DNA from: Calditrichia bacterium
GTDB taxonomy: Bacteria; Calditrichota; Calditrichia; RBG-13-44-9; J075
NCBI GenBank assembly: GCA_020635015.1
Contig: JACKAP010000003.1
Location: 124,001 to 188,000, forward strand
Length of the DNA stretch: 64,000 nucleotides
Direction of reading: 5' to 3'
Shown in pieces: positions 45,779 to 53,780 of the stretch. A model generated the notes under the pieces. The model searched no databases. It was not told the origin of the DNA and worked only from the letters and a program-made list of their open reading frames with translations. Position numbers and translations under genes: made by a program. How positions within the stretch are numbered: position 1 is the first letter of the stretch; the number at the start of each line of letters is the position of its first letter.

Positions 45779-47520
45779 CGGTTCTCCAATGTCTCTATGA
45801 TCTGCTGCTGCAATTGACGGTGGAGGCGCAGGTTGACCTCCCGGTCGGAAATAATCTCGATGATGGCGCTCTTCCCGGACTGCTGCGCCTCGCGGTAAGA
45901 TGTTATAAAATCACCATTCGTCACTGTTCGGTGGTACGGCAGTCCGAACATGGCGGCCGCCTGCCGGAATTCATAGTTGTGAGGGGTTGCGAAATAGGTC
46001 TCGAAGACATCTGCTTCCGCAGCTACCGGGAGAAAGGAGAAAATCCCTCCCCCCCGGTTGTTCAATACGACCACGATGACCGGCTGCGTTGCATTCGCCA
46101 GCAAGGCCAGACTGTTGAGATCATGAAGCGCTGCCAGGTCTCCGATCATCAGGGTGACCGGGCGCGCCAGCCCAAAGCTGAAACCGGCTGCCGAAGCGAT
46201 GGTGCCGTCAATGCCGCTGGCGCCGCGATTGGCGCCCACGATTGCCCCGGAACCGGGCAGGCCGTACATGTCCATATCCCGCACGGGCATGCTGGCGGCC
46301 AGGTATAATCCGCTGCCGGGAGCAATCTCCCGACTTATGAGCATCGCAGCACTGATTTCGCTCACCGGCTCATCAGACGGCAGTGGGTTGGCGATCATGG
46401 TTTCGACCTGCTGGGATAGCCGCAGCCATTTCTGCCGCCGGGTCTCATCGGCTGAACCGGGGGCAAAAAAGCCTATTGCTTCACAGAAAGCGGGGATGTC
46501 GCTCTCCAGCCGAAAACCGCCCAGGTGCGCCGGGTCGTGACGCCGGGGGTGATGCTGCACCTGCAGCAGGTGTTGTGGTGGGTGTTTTTCAAGAAATGCC
46601 TGCCAGCGCTTGGAGAGGATCTGCCCCCCGAGGTGCAGTACTAGATCCGGCTGCAGTCCCGCAGTTACTTTATCTGACAAGAGCACCTGATCAAAAAAAT
46701 GTACCAGTGGCAGTTTGCCTTTCACCAGGCGCAGGCCGGAGGTAATATCGGCGAACACCGGCCAGCCCAACCGGTCGGCCAGTTCACAAACCGCCTCCCG
46801 CTCCGCCGGACCGGCCAGCCGTCCCACCGCCAGGACGCCTTTCCGGGCATCACTCAGGAGCGCCCCCACCCGGTCGATATCCTCGGCAGAGGGGCGGGAA
46901 ACACGCTCGGCATAGACGGTATAAGGGCGATCGTGAGCCCGCCAGCCTTGCAAATCTGCCGGCGGCGCGATTTCCGCCGGACCCAGCGGCTCCCGGAACA
47001 TGCAGTTCAACTGCACCGGCCCGCCGGGAGCGTTGCGTGCCTGATAGACCAGTTGATCGACGGTTGTCAGCACCATCACTGGAGGGAGTGCTTCTGAGGG
47101 GCAGGGCAAATCGAAGTGCCATTTTACATAGCGGCCGTACATCCCCGGCTGGACAATGGTCTGATTCGCTCCGGTATCGCGCAATTCCGGGGGGCGATCG
47201 GCAGAAAGGATGATCAGGGGAAGCTGCTCCCGCTCGGCTTCGATGATCGCCGGATAATAATTGGCGGCGGCACTGCCCGAGGTGCAGATCAGCGCGGCCG
47301 GTCGTCCGCTGCCCCGGGCGTACCCTAGCGCCTGAAAAGCAGCGCCCCGTTCGTCATGACAGATGGCTTTCTGCGCGCCGGGGTTGCGAGCGGCCGCCAC
47401 CGTCAGCGGCGTGGAGCGTGACCCGGGAGAGATGCAAAAAAAATCTACCCCGCAGCGGATCAGCTCTTCAATGATCAGGCTGCCCCAAAGGCTATTCAGG
47501 CTGGCAGAGGGTATTGACAT
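45775..47520 (-). CDS. menD: 2-succinyl-5-enolpyruvyl-6-hydroxy-3-cyclohexene-1-carboxylate synthase
   Basis: 581 residues, full length. ThDP-dependent second step of menaquinone biosynthesis, joining isochorismate and 2-oxoglutarate. Motifs: VDFFCISPGSRSTPLTVAAAR, ICHDERGAAFQALGYARGSGRPAALICTSGSAAANYYPA, and the ThDP/Mg site GDLAALHDLNSL ... LNNRGGGIFSFLP. It begins 6 bases after menF and ends within the start of the TauE-type gene. menH, menC and menB are not next to it. Confidence 0.95.
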   Translation of the reverse strand: MSIPSASLNSLWGSLIIEELIRCGVDFFCISPGSRSTPLTVAAARNPGAQKAICHDERGAAFQALGYARGSGRPAALICTSGSAAANYYPAIIEAEREQLPLIILSADRPPELRDTGANQTIVQPGMYGRYVKWHFDLPCPSEALPPVMVLTTVDQLVYQARNAPGGPVQLNCMFREPLGPAEIAPPADLQGWRAHDRPYTVYAERVSRPSAEDIDRVGALLSDARKGVLAVGRLAGPAEREAVCELADRLGWPVFADITSGLRLVKGKLPLVHFFDQVLLSDKVTAGLQPDLVLHLGGQILSKRWQAFLEKHPPQHLLQVQHHPRRHDPAHLGGFRLESDIPAFCEAIGFFAPGSADETRRQKWLRLSQQVETMIANPLPSDEPVSEISAAMLISREIAPGSGLYLAASMPVRDMDMYGLPGSGAIVGANRGASGIDGTIASAAGFSFGLARPVTLMIGDLAALHDLNSLALLANATQPVIVVVLNNRGGGIFSFLPVAAEADVFETYFATPHNYEFRQAAAMFGLPYHRTVTNGDFITSYREAQQSGKSAIIEIISDREVNLRLHRQLQQQIIETLENR

Positions 47521-47526
47521 ATCGCA

Positions 47527-48927
47527 TTATCGTTTCACCCAGGCATATCCCAGGACTTTTAGATAATTGGCAATCTTGCTCTCAATTTCTTCCCATTCCG
47601 TTTCCGGCGAGGATCCAGGGACGATCCCCGCACCGGAATAGAGATAGAGCCGGTTGGCTTCCACCAGTCCGGAGCGGATGGCCACGGCAAACTCGGCGGC
47701 GTTGCGGCTGACCCAGCCAACCGGTCCGGCATACCAACCGCGGTCGAAATTCTCTAGCTGCTCGATCTCTCGGATCGCTTCCACCTTCGGCACCCCCCCT
47801 ACCGCCGGGGTGGGATGAAGCGAAGTCAATATCTGCCCGTCATCGATGTCCGGATTGAGGATCCCGGTGAGGGTGGCGTAGAGGTGCTGCAGTTTATCCA
47901 ATTTGAGCACGGCGATACGGTCTGTGGAGTCCACCGTCTCACAAACCGACTCAAAGGATTGGCGGATACTCTCCAGCACAAAACGATGCTCGCGAAGGTC
48001 TTTCTCGCTTTGCAGCAGTTCCTGCTGCATCTGGATATCCTGGTGTTCGCTGGTGCCCCGGGGGCGGGTGCCGGCGACCGCCTCGCTGAAGATCTTCCGT
48101 CCCACCCGGCGGTAAAGCCGCTCCGGCGTGCCGCCGATAAAGGCATGGGCATGATCCGGCTGAAAGCAGAAATAAAACGCCCGGGCATTGGCCTGCTGGA
48201 TCCCGGCCAGCAGGCGCAGGGGCTCCAGGTGTTCCAGGAAGGTCAGGTCCGCCCGCCGGGCCAGCACAATCTTTTCAATCTGGCGATCGTTCATCAGGCG
48301 AAGGGCTGATTGGATATTCTGCTTCCAGCGGGTTTTATCCGGAAAATCTTTCCGCTCAACCAGGGTCGGCCGGGTTACGGCGACCTCCGGCATCTGCCAG
48401 TTTAGCCGCAGTAATTCGTTCATGCAGGCCTGATAAGACTCCTCTGGGTCATCCGGCTTCCAGAGGTAGTTGCAGGCAAAATAGCTGCGCTGGCCCCGGC
48501 GGATGATCTCAAAACGCGGTATTACAAAATAATAGGAGCCAAAATGTGCCCACCGGGTGTCCGGCAGCATCCGGGTGCGAAAACGGAATCCCCCGTAATA
48601 GCGGCAAGCCCCGGGATCATCATTCAGGTAGCGGGTCAAGCGGCGGAACAGGGCACTGGGGTTATCGACACCGGCACGTCCGCTGAGCATATCTGCTTTA
48701 CCGACGCCGGCAACCTCAAACTTCAATTCCCGGTCACGCCAATAGGTTTTCAATGGGTGGGGCTGGGCGGACAGCCAGGCCAGTGGATCTATCGCTGCAA
48801 TCGGAACCTCTGCGCGCAGCAATTGCGGGGAACCGCCGAGCCGGCGTGCAAGCTCTGTCTGGAAAAATTGTCCCAGCTGTTCACGAATCCGGTCCCGTAG
48901 CGAGCGATCTTTAACGGTTATCTCCAT
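47527..48927 (-). CDS. menF: Menaquinone-specific isochorismate synthase
   Basis: 466 residues from ATG 48927; the frame is open further up, but that part lies inside mltG and looks non-coding. It converts chorismate to isochorismate. Chorismate-binding motifs: FIGGTPERLYRRVGRKIFSEAVAGTRPRG, LHPTPAVGGVPK, FDRGWYAGPVGWV and the C-terminal GAGIVPGSSPETEWEEIESK. Position before menD supports menF over entC-type or salicylate synthases. The start codon has only a weak ribosome site, suggesting coupling to mltG, whose stop is 26 bases upstream. Confidence 0.92.
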   Translation of the reverse strand: MEITVKDRSLRDRIREQLGQFFQTELARRLGGSPQLLRAEVPIAAIDPLAWLSAQPHPLKTYWRDRELKFEVAGVGKADMLSGRAGVDNPSALFRRLTRYLNDDPGACRYYGGFRFRTRMLPDTRWAHFGSYYFVIPRFEIIRRGQRSYFACNYLWKPDDPEESYQACMNELLRLNWQMPEVAVTRPTLVERKDFPDKTRWKQNIQSALRLMNDRQIEKIVLARRADLTFLEHLEPLRLLAGIQQANARAFYFCFQPDHAHAFIGGTPERLYRRVGRKIFSEAVAGTRPRGTSEHQDIQMQQELLQSEKDLREHRFVLESIRQSFESVCETVDSTDRIAVLKLDKLQHLYATLTGILNPDIDDGQILTSLHPTPAVGGVPKVEAIREIEQLENFDRGWYAGPVGWVSRNAAEFAVAIRSGLVEANRLYLYSGAGIVPGSSPETEWEEIESKIANYLKVLGYAWVKR

Positions 48928-48952
48928 CACAATTTTATCCGCATCAGGAGCA

Positions 48953-50086
48953 CTACTTTCCTGCAGCCTGTTTCTGTCGTTGTTCCCGGCGCAACTGCTG
49001 CCGCACTTCATTAAATTTTGCATGCCCGCGATTATGCTCACGCAGGGTCTTGGAAAACTGGTGGCTACCGTCTCCCACCGCGACCATGTATAAATAAGAC
49101 GTCGTCGCCGGAAAGAGCGTCGCCAACAGAGATTTTTGCCCCGGGTTGTTGATCGGTCCCGGGGGCAGGCCCGCATATTTATAGGTATTGTAAGGCGAAT
49201 CGATCTCCAAATCCTTGTAAAGCAGGCGCCGCGGCGGTCCCGGCACGACAAACTGAATGGTCGGATCTGCCTGCAGCGGCCAGCCCAGGCGCAGGCGGTT
49301 GTGATAGAGCGAGGCGATCACCGCCCGCTCCGAATCCACCAGGGCTTCGCCTTCCACGATCGATGCCAGGGTGACAATCTCCAGCATGCTCCGCTTCAGC
49401 AACTGCAGTTGCGCCTGCACCGAATCCGCTTCGAAGATCTTCAGGGTATTGGCAACCATGTGCTGAATGATTTGTTTCTCCGGTGTCTTCCATTCGAAAA
49501 AATAGGTCTCCGGCAGTAGGAAACCTTCCAGCGAGTATATCCCGGGTACCAGTGAACTGGCGAACAGACTGTCGTTCACCAAAGCGGAAAAGCGTTCGGC
49601 ATTGATGCCGATCCGTTTTTCCAGGATGACCGCCATTTGCGAAGAAACGATTCCCTCCGGGAGGGTGACCTTAATGCGGTAGGAGGGCGCTGTCTCTAGA
49701 TAACCGAGCACGCTCCAGGTCGAAAGGCCTTTCGGTACCTCAAACAGGCCGGCCCGCATCTTTTTTTCTTTTCCGGAGAGCTTCCCCAGCACCAGGAACC
49801 AGGTCTTATGTTCCAGGGTTTCGGCTGCAATCAGGGAATCGGCGATCTGCTGAAAGCTGGCCCCAGCGGGGATTTGCACAATGGCCCGCTCCTGACGGGC
49901 CATGACATCTTCCGGTAGCGGGCGAAAAAAAGCGTAGAACAAGACGGCCAGCGGGATGAATAAAAAAGTTACCAGGCGTCCGACCAGTGTATGCTTGATG
50001 ACAAACAGCAGAAAATAACCCAGCACAAATGCCAGGAAGCCGGCTCGGGAAAGGTAATGTAAAATCTGGTGCTTCCATCTATCCAC
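48953..50086 (-). CDS. mltG: Endolytic peptidoglycan transglycosylase MltG
   Basis: 377 residues. Inner-membrane lytic transglycosylase that cuts nascent glycan strands. The catalytic glutamate is Glu245 in LASIVEGEA; other family blocks are YSLEGFLLPETYFF, LQADPTIQFV, SPYNTYKYAGLPPGPINNPG and FSKTLREHN. The N-terminus has room for two hydrophobic helices (about 14-31 and 36-54) rather than the usual one, which would put the N-terminus and catalytic domain on the same side; whether both span the membrane is unsure. It precedes menF at a 25-base gap. Confidence 0.93.
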   Translation of the reverse strand: MDRWKHQILHYLSRAGFLAFVLGYFLLFVIKHTLVGRLVTFLFIPLAVLFYAFFRPLPEDVMARQERAIVQIPAGASFQQIADSLIAAETLEHKTWFLVLGKLSGKEKKMRAGLFEVPKGLSTWSVLGYLETAPSYRIKVTLPEGIVSSQMAVILEKRIGINAERFSALVNDSLFASSLVPGIYSLEGFLLPETYFFEWKTPEKQIIQHMVANTLKIFEADSVQAQLQLLKRSMLEIVTLASIVEGEALVDSERAVIASLYHNRLRLGWPLQADPTIQFVVPGPPRRLLYKDLEIDSPYNTYKYAGLPPGPINNPGQKSLLATLFPATTSYLYMVAVGDGSHQFSKTLREHNRGHAKFNEVRQQLRREQRQKQAAGK

Positions 50087-50103
50087 TACATTCGTCCTGA
50101 TTA

Positions 50104-50184
50104 CAAGTTGTCAGTTGTCAGTTGTCAGTTGTCAGTTTTTTTCTCTGTGCACTTTGTGCTGCTGTGGCAAAAGACTGCAAATTC
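50104..50184. repeat. Intergenic GTTGTCA tandem and CTCTGTG words
   Basis: Four tandem TTGTCAG units (about 50107-50136), then TCTCTGTGCACTTTGTGCTGCTGTGGC (50142-50168 in part). A one-sided member of the family at 8524 and 16808, between trpC-like and mltG. Confidence 0.65.
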
Positions 50185-50213
50185 GTTGCAGGTGTGACCT
50201 TGTTTTAATCAAG

Positions 50214-51023
50214 TTATTGCTTCCGGAACACTGCCTCGCACCACTCGCGCACTGTTTTGAAGTGTTCGACAAAACTGGGCTGTTGCCAGAAATCGTCATT
50301 CAAGATGATCCCCTGGAAATTAAGCGCTGCAAGACGCTGCACATCCGCCGCATTCCGGGGCAGGCAGCGGGCCAGGCGAAGTTTGATCCCTTCTGTCGCT
50401 CGCTGAAATGCCGAGATGGCATCGCCGGTCAGTTCTGCCGGATCGGCCGGGAGGTTGACCACCAGGCCGGTCAGCGTCGCCGGATCGATTGTTTCCGCTA
50501 ATTCCGGCCGGTCCAATTCCAGATATACTTCCAGCCCCATCTCGGAAGCGGCTTCCAGCAGTCCGGGGAGCCGCTCCGCGCCGGTAATCCCGGCATGGAT
50601 CAGATATCCGTCGGCGCCGATCGCCTTACCCTGATAAAACTGTGCCGGGTCGATAAAAAAATCGCGCTGAATCACCGCCAGAGGGGTGCTGTGCTTGATC
50701 AGGTTGATCCAACTCGGGTCGCCTCCCAGGAAATAGCTGTCCGAGGCGATGATCACGCCACCCTCCAGACCGGCTTCCAAGAGCGCCTTAACCGCCCGCA
50801 GGGGTTGGAAATCTTCCAGTTCCACCATCGCGGGAAAAAGGATCGACTTCAATTCTACCAGCAGCGGGAAACTGGCGGCGTTGCGGATATCCAGTTCCAG
50901 GCTGCGGAATTCTCCACCAACCGAAAAAGCTGCGGCCTTGAGCAGCGCTTCATCAAAATCCCGGCGGATATTCTGCACTTCCTGAGTCTTGTAGGCCTGT
51001 ATCTGCTCGAGTAAATCGTTCAT
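50214..51023 (-). CDS. trpC: Indole-3-glycerol-phosphate synthase-like protein (divergent TrpC)
   Basis: 269 residues, TIM-barrel length normal for TrpC. Family anchors: Glu57 and Lys59 in LVELKS, EAGLEGGVIIASDSYFLGG, IQRDFFIDPAQFYQGKAIGADGYLIHA, Glu169 in YLELDRPEL. Departures: the usual phosphate loop after EIK (SPS) is ILFPA; the catalytic lysine of the LRKDF motif is Arg120; NNRDL is VNLPAD (Asn190 kept); the SESGI motif is replaced by ARCLPRNAADV. It starts 2 bases after trpD ends. Either a weak or altered enzyme or a paralog with another job; a canonical trpC may exist elsewhere. Confidence 0.72.
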   Translation of the reverse strand: MNDLLEQIQAYKTQEVQNIRRDFDEALLKAAAFSVGGEFRSLELDIRNAASFPLLVELKSILFPAMVELEDFQPLRAVKALLEAGLEGGVIIASDSYFLGGDPSWINLIKHSTPLAVIQRDFFIDPAQFYQGKAIGADGYLIHAGITGAERLPGLLEAASEMGLEVYLELDRPELAETIDPATLTGLVVNLPADPAELTGDAISAFQRATEGIKLRLARCLPRNAADVQRLAALNFQGIILNDDFWQQPSFVEHFKTVREWCEAVFRKQ

Positions 51024-51025
51024 AG

Positions 51026-52042
51026 TTACAATGTCCTGCTAATGGTGATCATATCCTGTAATTTATGCTTCGCCGCACCGCTGTCGATCGATTCGGCCGC
51101 CAGCGCCACCCCCTCCTTTATATCCGCTGCCACCCCGGCCATCCTGAGCGCAGCGGCGGCATTATAGATGCTGACATCCCGCGGCGCGCCTGCTTCGCCG
51201 TCGAGGATGCTGATCAGAATTTGCTGGTTGGTGTCGGCGTCGCCGCCCTGTAGCGCTTCCACCGGCCAGGTTTTCAATCCGACATCTTCCGGCATCAGGT
51301 CGTATTCAATGATGTCATTCCCGGATAGTTCCACGACGTGGGTTTTTCCACAGATATTCAGCTCATCCAGCCCATTTTCCCCGCTCACCACCATCGCCTG
51401 GAACATGCCGAATTCCCGCAGCACTTCCGCAATCAGCCGGGAGAGTTGGTAATCGTAAACCCCGATCAGGTGGCGCTTGGTCAGGGCCGGCTTGGTTAGC
51501 GGGTCCAGGATGTTGATCAGGGTGCGCACCCCCAGGCTGCGGCGGATGCCGGCGAAATGGCGGAAGGTCGGTTTATAGCGCGGTGCAAAGATAAACGCCA
51601 GGCCGGTGGTGCGAAACACCCGGTAGAACTGGTCCGGGAAGAGTTCGGTCTGGATGCCCAGCTTCTGCAGTACGTCGGCGCTGCCGCACTGGCTGGAGAT
51701 TGAGCGGTACCCGTGTTTGACCACCTTGGCGCCTGCGCCGGCGGCAATAAATGCCGCAACCGTGGAGATGTTGAAAGTGCCCAGGTCATCACCGCCGGTG
51801 CCGCTGGTGTCGATCGCGTTTTCGTCATCGATCGACAGCGGCGTCACCCGTTCCCGGTAGGCGTCAACCGAACCGGCTATTTCGTCCACCGTTCCCCCTT
51901 TTAGCTGCAAGGCGACGAGAAATGCGGAGATCTGGGCCTCCGTGGCTTTGCCGGAAAGGATCTCGTCCATCACCAGGTAAGCTTCCCGGCGGGTGAGACT
52001 CTTTCCCGCGACAAAGTGATTGATCGCATCTTTGATCATCAT
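51026..52042 (-). CDS. trpD: Anthranilate phosphoribosyltransferase (TrpD) with changed motifs
   Basis: 338 residues, full length. By family it transfers phosphoribose from PRPP to anthranilate. GTGGD (81-85), NISTVAAFIAAGAG, SSQCGSADVLQKLG and VRTLINILDPLTKPA are in place. Changes from the usual pattern: KHGNR is KHGYR (Asn to Tyr112), HPA..R becomes KPTFR, and LGPLTNP is LDPLTKP. The start overlaps the stop of the metallophosphatase gene (ATGA at 52039-52042), with trpC-like directly after. The altered anthranilate-site residues could mean a changed substrate, as in TrpD-like transferases, or only lineage variation. Confidence 0.85.
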   Translation of the reverse strand: MMIKDAINHFVAGKSLTRREAYLVMDEILSGKATEAQISAFLVALQLKGGTVDEIAGSVDAYRERVTPLSIDDENAIDTSGTGGDDLGTFNISTVAAFIAAGAGAKVVKHGYRSISSQCGSADVLQKLGIQTELFPDQFYRVFRTTGLAFIFAPRYKPTFRHFAGIRRSLGVRTLINILDPLTKPALTKRHLIGVYDYQLSRLIAEVLREFGMFQAMVVSGENGLDELNICGKTHVVELSGNDIIEYDLMPEDVGLKTWPVEALQGGDADTNQQILISILDGEAGAPRDVSIYNAAAALRMAGVAADIKEGVALAAESIDSGAAKHKLQDMITISRTL

Positions 52043-52992
52043 TGGGCTTCACCGCTGTTTGGATGTTCGAATTCATGCACCGGTGCCGTTCCGGTGTTGA
52101 TTTGTTGATAATACGCTGCAACCAGCCGTTTTGCTTCCGGATGGAGCGGCAGGTCGCGGGTGATGGGAATGAATTCGTTCCCGAACTGCCAGCCTTCGGT
52201 ATCACGGCGGAGGCTGAGATGGCCGATATATTCCCCGTTGCTTCCGCACTCCACCAGGGCGGTTTGCTGCACCTGGGAAAAGGCCTTCTGTTGTTGATGG
52301 GCCAGCACAATGACATCCAGCCAGGGGAACTGCACCGCCAACTGTTCGGCATCGTGCCGTTCCCCGTGATAGAGCAGCACCTGCAGGTCATTCTCCCGGT
52401 TGGCAGCTTCCGCGAGCGCTTCCAGCGCAGCGGCATCATCGTCGATCCTGCCTGGGGGGGGAGCAATAAAATCAAAAGTTTTTTTATTCACAATCCCCAT
52501 TACAAAAATAGAAATCGGTCCGGCGATTATCCGCTTGAAGTTTACGCCGGCAGGTGCGGCGGGATCATCGGTGGAAAGATTGCTGGAGAGGAGCGGCAGG
52601 CTCAGGCCTTCATCTCGGGAGACTTGCCGGATAAAGTCGGCCGATTCGACGAATTCCTGGTCGCCGGGGGTGATGGCATCGTAGGGCGCCAGTGCCAGCA
52701 ATTTCAGCATCAGGCGGTTTGCTTCCGGCAGAGAGTAGCTGTTGAGAAAATCGCCGGCATCCACCACCAGATGATTGGGGAATTGCCCGGCCAGTCGATC
52801 GAGTTCCGGCAGAACGCGGGTAAAGCCGCCCACCGGGTCATCACCACATTGGCAATCGTCCAGGCTGCCGCTCAGGTTGGTGGTGTAGATCAGATGCACT
52901 TCCCCGCTCGCCCGGGCAGAGGGTTGCTGCCCACAGGACAGGATCAGTGCGATCGTCATCAGGCAGAAGATATGTTGGGCCAAAAACTTCAT
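52039..52992 (-). CDS. Metallophosphatase-like lipoprotein (5'-nucleotidase N-domain type)
   Basis: 317 residues from ATG 52992, picked because it gives a lipoprotein signal (FCLMTIALILSCGQQ); a longer frame starts at 53040. The domain resembles the metallophosphatase half of 5'-nucleotidase/UshA proteins: IYTTNLSGSLDDCQCGDDPVGGFTR, HLVVDAGDFLN, YDAITPGDQEF, VLLYHGERHDAE, DVIVLAHQQ. Metal ligands look partly changed (usual NDxH is NLSG; usual GNHE is GDQE), so activity is uncertain. The CQCG motif resembles the CGC form seen in some envelope members. It is translationally coupled to trpD. Location: periplasmic face of a membrane. Confidence 0.7.
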   Translation of the reverse strand: MKFLAQHIFCLMTIALILSCGQQPSARASGEVHLIYTTNLSGSLDDCQCGDDPVGGFTRVLPELDRLAGQFPNHLVVDAGDFLNSYSLPEANRLMLKLLALAPYDAITPGDQEFVESADFIRQVSRDEGLSLPLLSSNLSTDDPAAPAGVNFKRIIAGPISIFVMGIVNKKTFDFIAPPPGRIDDDAAALEALAEAANRENDLQVLLYHGERHDAEQLAVQFPWLDVIVLAHQQQKAFSQVQQTALVECGSNGEYIGHLSLRRDTEGWQFGNEFIPITRDLPLHPEAKRLVAAYYQQINTGTAPVHEFEHPNSGEAQ

Positions 52993-53036
52993 CTTCAATA
53001 TTAATATGCCGGGGGAATAAAACAAAGCTGGGTTTT

Positions 53037-53765
53037 TCAATCATTCAGCTTATGCTCATCTTCCAGACGGCAGGCCTCGATCAGCACATTCATGGTCGAT
53101 CCCTCGATATTTCGCTCGACCTGCTTCTGGCCCGGCTCAAAGCGAAACGTGCCTTTCAGGGAGGGCACGACTTTGTATACCGCTGCCTCGCCGAGCAGAT
53201 CGCCATATTTCCCGTATACCATTTGCCCGTTTTGAAATACGATCTCACCTTTTCCGGCGGCCTCAATATAAAGCACCCCGCTGCGTTGATTCAAATTGAG
53301 CAACTGAATCACCTCCGCCAGGGAGAGGTCGGCCAGATTGCCTTCAAACCCCTTTAATGCTTCGGTGGGATTATTGTCGATCGATTTGACCCGGTTAGCT
53401 CGTTCCAACAGCGTCTCCACTTTTTCCAGCAGCACCGACCGGTCTACCGGCTTGATCAGGTACTCATCGGCGCCGGCACGGAATCCGCGAATTTCCATCT
53501 CCTGATCCTCCAGGCTGGTCAGGAAAATGAACGGCACCATCGGGATCGGTGAATTTTCCCGAATCATCCAGCAGAACTCAATGCCATCGGTCATGGGCAT
53601 CATCACATCGGAAATGATCAAATCCGGCAAGGTTTCTTTGGCCCGGTCCAGTCCCTCATCGCCGTTGGCCGCCTGAGAGACCTCGTAGCCTGCTTTTTCC
53701 AGGCTGATTTTCAGCAGTTTCAGGACATGTTCGTTGTCGTCGACAATCAATATTTTTTTCGACAT
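53037..53765 (-). CDS. Response regulator with DUF4388 (PATAN-like) output domain
   Basis: 242 residues. REC domain 1-125 with phospho-acceptor Asp53 (ISDVMMP), acid pair Asp9-Asp10 and Lys in LIKPVD. Residues about 135-235 are DUF4388 (FEGNLADLSLAEVIQLLNLNQRSGVLYIEAAGKGEIVFQNGQMVYGKYGDLLGEAAVY), a domain thought to mediate signalling contacts in cyanobacteria, myxobacteria and others. No DNA-binding domain. It lies 15 bases after the REC-GGDEF-like gene, so the two probably form one signalling unit. The cognate kinase is not in the window. Confidence 0.88.
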   Translation of the reverse strand: MSKKILIVDDNEHVLKLLKISLEKAGYEVSQAANGDEGLDRAKETLPDLIISDVMMPMTDGIEFCWMIRENSPIPMVPFIFLTSLEDQEMEIRGFRAGADEYLIKPVDRSVLLEKVETLLERANRVKSIDNNPTEALKGFEGNLADLSLAEVIQLLNLNQRSGVLYIEAAGKGEIVFQNGQMVYGKYGDLLGEAAVYKVVPSLKGTFRFEPGQKQVERNIEGSTMNVLIEACRLEDEHKLND

Positions 53766-53780
53766 TGTATATCTCTTGTG

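Noticed and set aside
48928..49251. Longer N-terminus for menF
   Set aside because: The extension lies in the mltG coding region and is Arg/Cys-rich without similarity to isochorismate synthases; ATG 48927 gives a normal length.
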